Source: a virus. Taken from it: 64,000 bases of DNA. The stretch lies in the IMG/VR virus record IMGVR_UViG_3300032116_000062, positions 1 through 64,000 of that record; one strand, given 5' to 3'. The notes under the pieces were generated by a model. The model was not told the origin of the DNA and made no database searches. It was given only the letters and a program-made list of their open reading frames with translations. Shown here one piece after another: positions 62,272 to 64,000 of the stretch (within the stretch, counting starts at the first letter, position 1; each line of letters begins with the position of its first letter). A program made the translations under genes and the position numbers.

Positions 62272-63250
62272 AATATTAGTAACGGGAGCAAGTGGATTTA
62301 TAGGATCCAGATTACTTAAATCATTAATAGAAGCAGGATATACGAATATTAGAGCAGTTACCTATAAAAGAAATTTAACTAATGATATCCCAAATATAGA
62401 AGGTAATTTTGAACATTATAAGGGAGATTTGACAGATGCTAAATTTTGTGAAATAGTATCGAAAGAGGTGGATGTTGTTTTTCATTGTGCGGCAAATACC
62501 ACAAATGCATTGGATACAAAAGTAAATCCATTATTACATGTAACTCAAAATGTAGAAATGAATGTAAATCTAATGGAACAATCTTGGAAAAATAATGTTC
62601 GTAAGTTTATGTTCATATCATCAAATACGGTTTATCCAAATATAGGTAGTGAGTATTGTACTGAAGATATGGAAGTACAAACACCGAATATATATCCGGC
62701 ATATAAAGCAGTTGGTAATATGAAACGATACGGAGAAACACTTTGTGATTTCCTATCCAATCATATTCATAATCCAATGCAATGTATCATCATCAGACCT
62801 TCCAATGCGTATGGTCCAAATGATAAATACGATTACGAAAAATGCCACGTTACTCCTGCAAACATTCGTAAGGTAGCAGATGGGTTAAATCCAATACCTG
62901 TTTGGGGTGATGGAAGTGAGATTAGAGATATTATTCATGTAGATGATATGGTAAGTGGATTTATTTGCGTAGCAGAAAACGTAGATAAATACGATGTTTA
63001 TAATGTGTGTTATGGTAGAGGATATTCGGTAAATGAAGTACTAAATACCATAAAAGAGATTGAACAAAATTCTAACCCAATCGAATATGTTAGTAATAAG
63101 GCACCAATGATACCTGTTAGACTACTTTCGAATGATAAACTTCTTAAATTGGGATGGAAACCGAAGTACGATTTAAAAACAGGATTAAAAGATGCACTAA
63201 ATTGGTATAAAGCAAACAAACATTTATTTAACCCAAATTCAAAACCATAA
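62255..63250 (+). CDS. NAD-dependent epimerase/dehydratase (SDR) 3
   Basis: 331 residues. NAD loop GASGFIG, FHCAANTTN, FISSNTVYPN. The lysine of the active site sits in AVGNMKRYGE, where the residue four before the lysine is Val instead of Tyr. IIHVDDMVSGF and VYNVCYG close the domain. As with SDR 2, the catalytic Tyr is lost or moved. The last base of its stop is the first base of the next ATG. It sits between the two halves of the TPP enzyme with SDR 2. Confidence 0.85.
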   Translation: MKKTDKILVTGASGFIGSRLLKSLIEAGYTNIRAVTYKRNLTNDIPNIEGNFEHYKGDLTDAKFCEIVSKEVDVVFHCAANTTNALDTKVNPLLHVTQNVEMNVNLMEQSWKNNVRKFMFISSNTVYPNIGSEYCTEDMEVQTPNIYPAYKAVGNMKRYGETLCDFLSNHIHNPMQCIIIRPSNAYGPNDKYDYEKCHVTPANIRKVADGLNPIPVWGDGSEIRDIIHVDDMVSGFICVAENVDKYDVYNVCYGRGYSVNEVLNTIKEIEQNSNPIEYVSNKAPMIPVRLLSNDKLLKLGWKPKYDLKTGLKDALNWYKANKHLFNPNSKP

Positions 63251-63792
63251 TGAGTAAGCCGGAATATACACCATATAAAGATGCATTATCAAATGCAATG
63301 AAATTATTAGGAGAAAAAGATGATACTATATTTATAGGACAGCAGATAGTTTATGCTGGCAATCCTATGAGTACAACGTTAGGAGATGTATCGAAGGAAA
63401 AAATGGTAGAACTACCTGTTATGGAAGAAACCCAAATGGGAATGAGTTTGGGAATAGCAATGACACAAAAAACGGTTATTACATTTTATCCTCGCTGGGA
63501 TTTTATAATATGTGCAGCAAATCAATTGATAAATCATATTGATAAATACGAATTGATGACAGGAAAAAAAGCAAATATACTTATTAGATTAGGAAAAGGT
63601 TCGGATAAACCATTAGATCCTGGACATCAGCACAAAGGAAATTATTTTGAAGAATTTAAATCTATGTGTAAAAATATAACCTTCCACAATTTAGAAAAGT
63701 GGGAAGATATAGAACCTGCATACGAACTCGCATACCAAACGGGTGGAGTACATTGTTTAGTTGAATATCCAGAATTATACTATAAAAATTAA
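63250..63792 (+). CDS. Thiamine-diphosphate enzyme, E1-beta-like (Pyr domain only)
   Basis: 180 residues. TIFIGQQIVYAGNP at about 27-40, VELPVMEETQMGMSLGIAM with the catalytic Glu that activates thiamine, TFYPRWDFIICAANQLINHIDKY, and LIRLGKGSDKPLDPGHQH are typical of the Pyr domain of E1 beta and transketolases. The C-terminal transketolase_C domain (about 130 residues) is missing. It would pair with the alpha-like subunit at 60707 to form a minimal two-chain TPP enzyme. Confidence 0.82.
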   Translation: MSKPEYTPYKDALSNAMKLLGEKDDTIFIGQQIVYAGNPMSTTLGDVSKEKMVELPVMEETQMGMSLGIAMTQKTVITFYPRWDFIICAANQLINHIDKYELMTGKKANILIRLGKGSDKPLDPGHQHKGNYFEEFKSMCKNITFHNLEKWEDIEPAYELAYQTGGVHCLVEYPELYYKN

Positions 63793-63796
63793 ATTT

Positions 63797-63922
63797 ATGA
63801 AAAATTGGCCAATCATATCTTTTTTCGTAAAAATATGGGAAGAAAGACAGAGAAAAAAAAGATTTAAAAAGAAATTGGAAGAATTAAAAAAAAGGGATCC
63901 TTTCGTTTATAAAAATTTCTAA
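63797..63922 (+). CDS. Tiny basic protein
   Basis: 41 residues. A short hydrophobic start (MKNWPIISFFVKIW) is followed by a very basic helix (EERQRKKRFKKKLEELKKR) and DPFVYKNF. It begins four bases after the E1-beta stop. No family is known; amphipathic, so possibly membrane-associated. Moderate confidence because it is so short. Confidence 0.45.
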   Translation: MKNWPIISFFVKIWEERQRKKRFKKKLEELKKRDPFVYKNF

Positions 63923-63931
63923 AATTTTAGG

Positions 63932-63940
63932 ATATTTATA
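63932..63940 (+). promoter_or_regulatory. ATATTTATA motif (late-type)
   Basis: Exact ATATTTATA, then TGT and the ATG at 63944: the same motif-three bases-ATG spacing as at 3419 and, on the - strand, 3304. Confidence 0.6.
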
Positions 63941-63943
63941 TGT

Positions 63944-64000
63944 ATGAATTTAATAAACGAAGTAGATAAGCCAGAAGTAAAGAAAACGGTAGTAGTATAC
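63944..64000 (+). CDS. Start of a gene running past the window end
   Basis: The first 19 residues (MNLINEVDKPEVKKTVVVY) are open to the end of the window. They sit directly behind a late-type motif. Too little is present to assign a function. Confidence 0.55.
   Translation, partial: MNLINEVDKPEVKKTVVVY

Noticed and set aside
60707-63792. Pyruvate dehydrogenase complex
   Set aside because: No E2 lipoyl or E3 gene, and both E1-like chains are truncated to single domains.
1-64000. tRNA genes, CRISPR arrays, insertion sequences, integrase or attachment sites
   Set aside because: No cloverleaf, regular spaced repeats, transposase or integrase motifs were found by eye; gaps between genes are all well under 300 bases.

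Overview
The window is part of a large tailed-phage genome with a T4-type contractile tail. It is AT-rich and almost wholly coding on the + strand. Only two small genes lie on the - strand, and no bacterial housekeeping block, rRNA, tRNA, CRISPR array or insertion sequence was seen. T4-type modules recognised by motif or order are a gp55-like late sigma factor, a gp5-like hub/spike, gp25- and gp6-like baseplate wedge proteins, a gp61-like primase and a fused gp47/gp46 (Mre11-Rad50) recombination protein. Most genes lack a Shine-Dalgarno sequence and start in A/T-rich leaders. Several early-looking genes follow TTTG-N20-TAnnTTTG promoters. Both traits are typical of Bacteroidetes, so the host is inferred to be a member of that phylum.

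Layout: 1-10.4 kb is an accessory and metabolic region (two 2-oxoglutarate/Fe(II) oxygenase-like proteins, GNAT-like, sulfotransferase, HD hydrolase, Hsp20, UV endonuclease, small nucleotidyltransferase, DUF2061 membrane protein, peptide deformylase, late sigma, NodU-type carbamoyltransferase). 10.4-27.9 kb is the baseplate and tail module, including an 1,804-residue LamG protein and two paralogous structural proteins. 27.9-32.5 kb is a replication/recombination block (T7-type endonuclease I, primase, Mre11-Rad50 fusion, and a ribbon-helix-helix protein on the - strand). 32.6-38.4 kb is a 1,910-residue fibre with a C-terminal S74 chaperone-protease. 38.4-63.8 kb is a tightly packed run of glycan genes. 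The last 0.2 kb holds one tiny gene and the start of another.

The glycan region is the most unusual part. It starts directly after the fibre gene (ATGA overlap). It encodes several glycosyltransferases, including two GT7 (beta-4-galactosyltransferase)-like proteins with a LamG-like domain inserted in the catalytic domain; four members of an SGQxRT family; four SGNH-hydrolase-like proteins; a radical SAM protein; a free LamG-like protein; a cupin/nucleotidyltransferase/kinase triple fusion; a shikimate-dehydrogenase-like protein; a KbaZ/GatZ-like TIM barrel; a HAD phosphatase; three SDR epimerases/dehydratases; an RmlC epimerase; and a minimal split thiamine-diphosphate (E1 alpha/beta-like) enzyme. 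Together these look like a phage-borne pathway that makes an activated, unusual sugar and assembles and decorates a glycan, either on the virion or on the host surface. The product and target are not known.

Two promoter classes can be read from the sequence. Host-like TTTG-N20-TAnnTTTG elements precede hsp20, uvdE, the primase and the glycan operon. An ATATTTATA motif (reverse complement of the T4 late box TATAAATA) lies just before structural genes and some tiny genes on both strands, and is the likely target of the gp55-like sigma encoded here.
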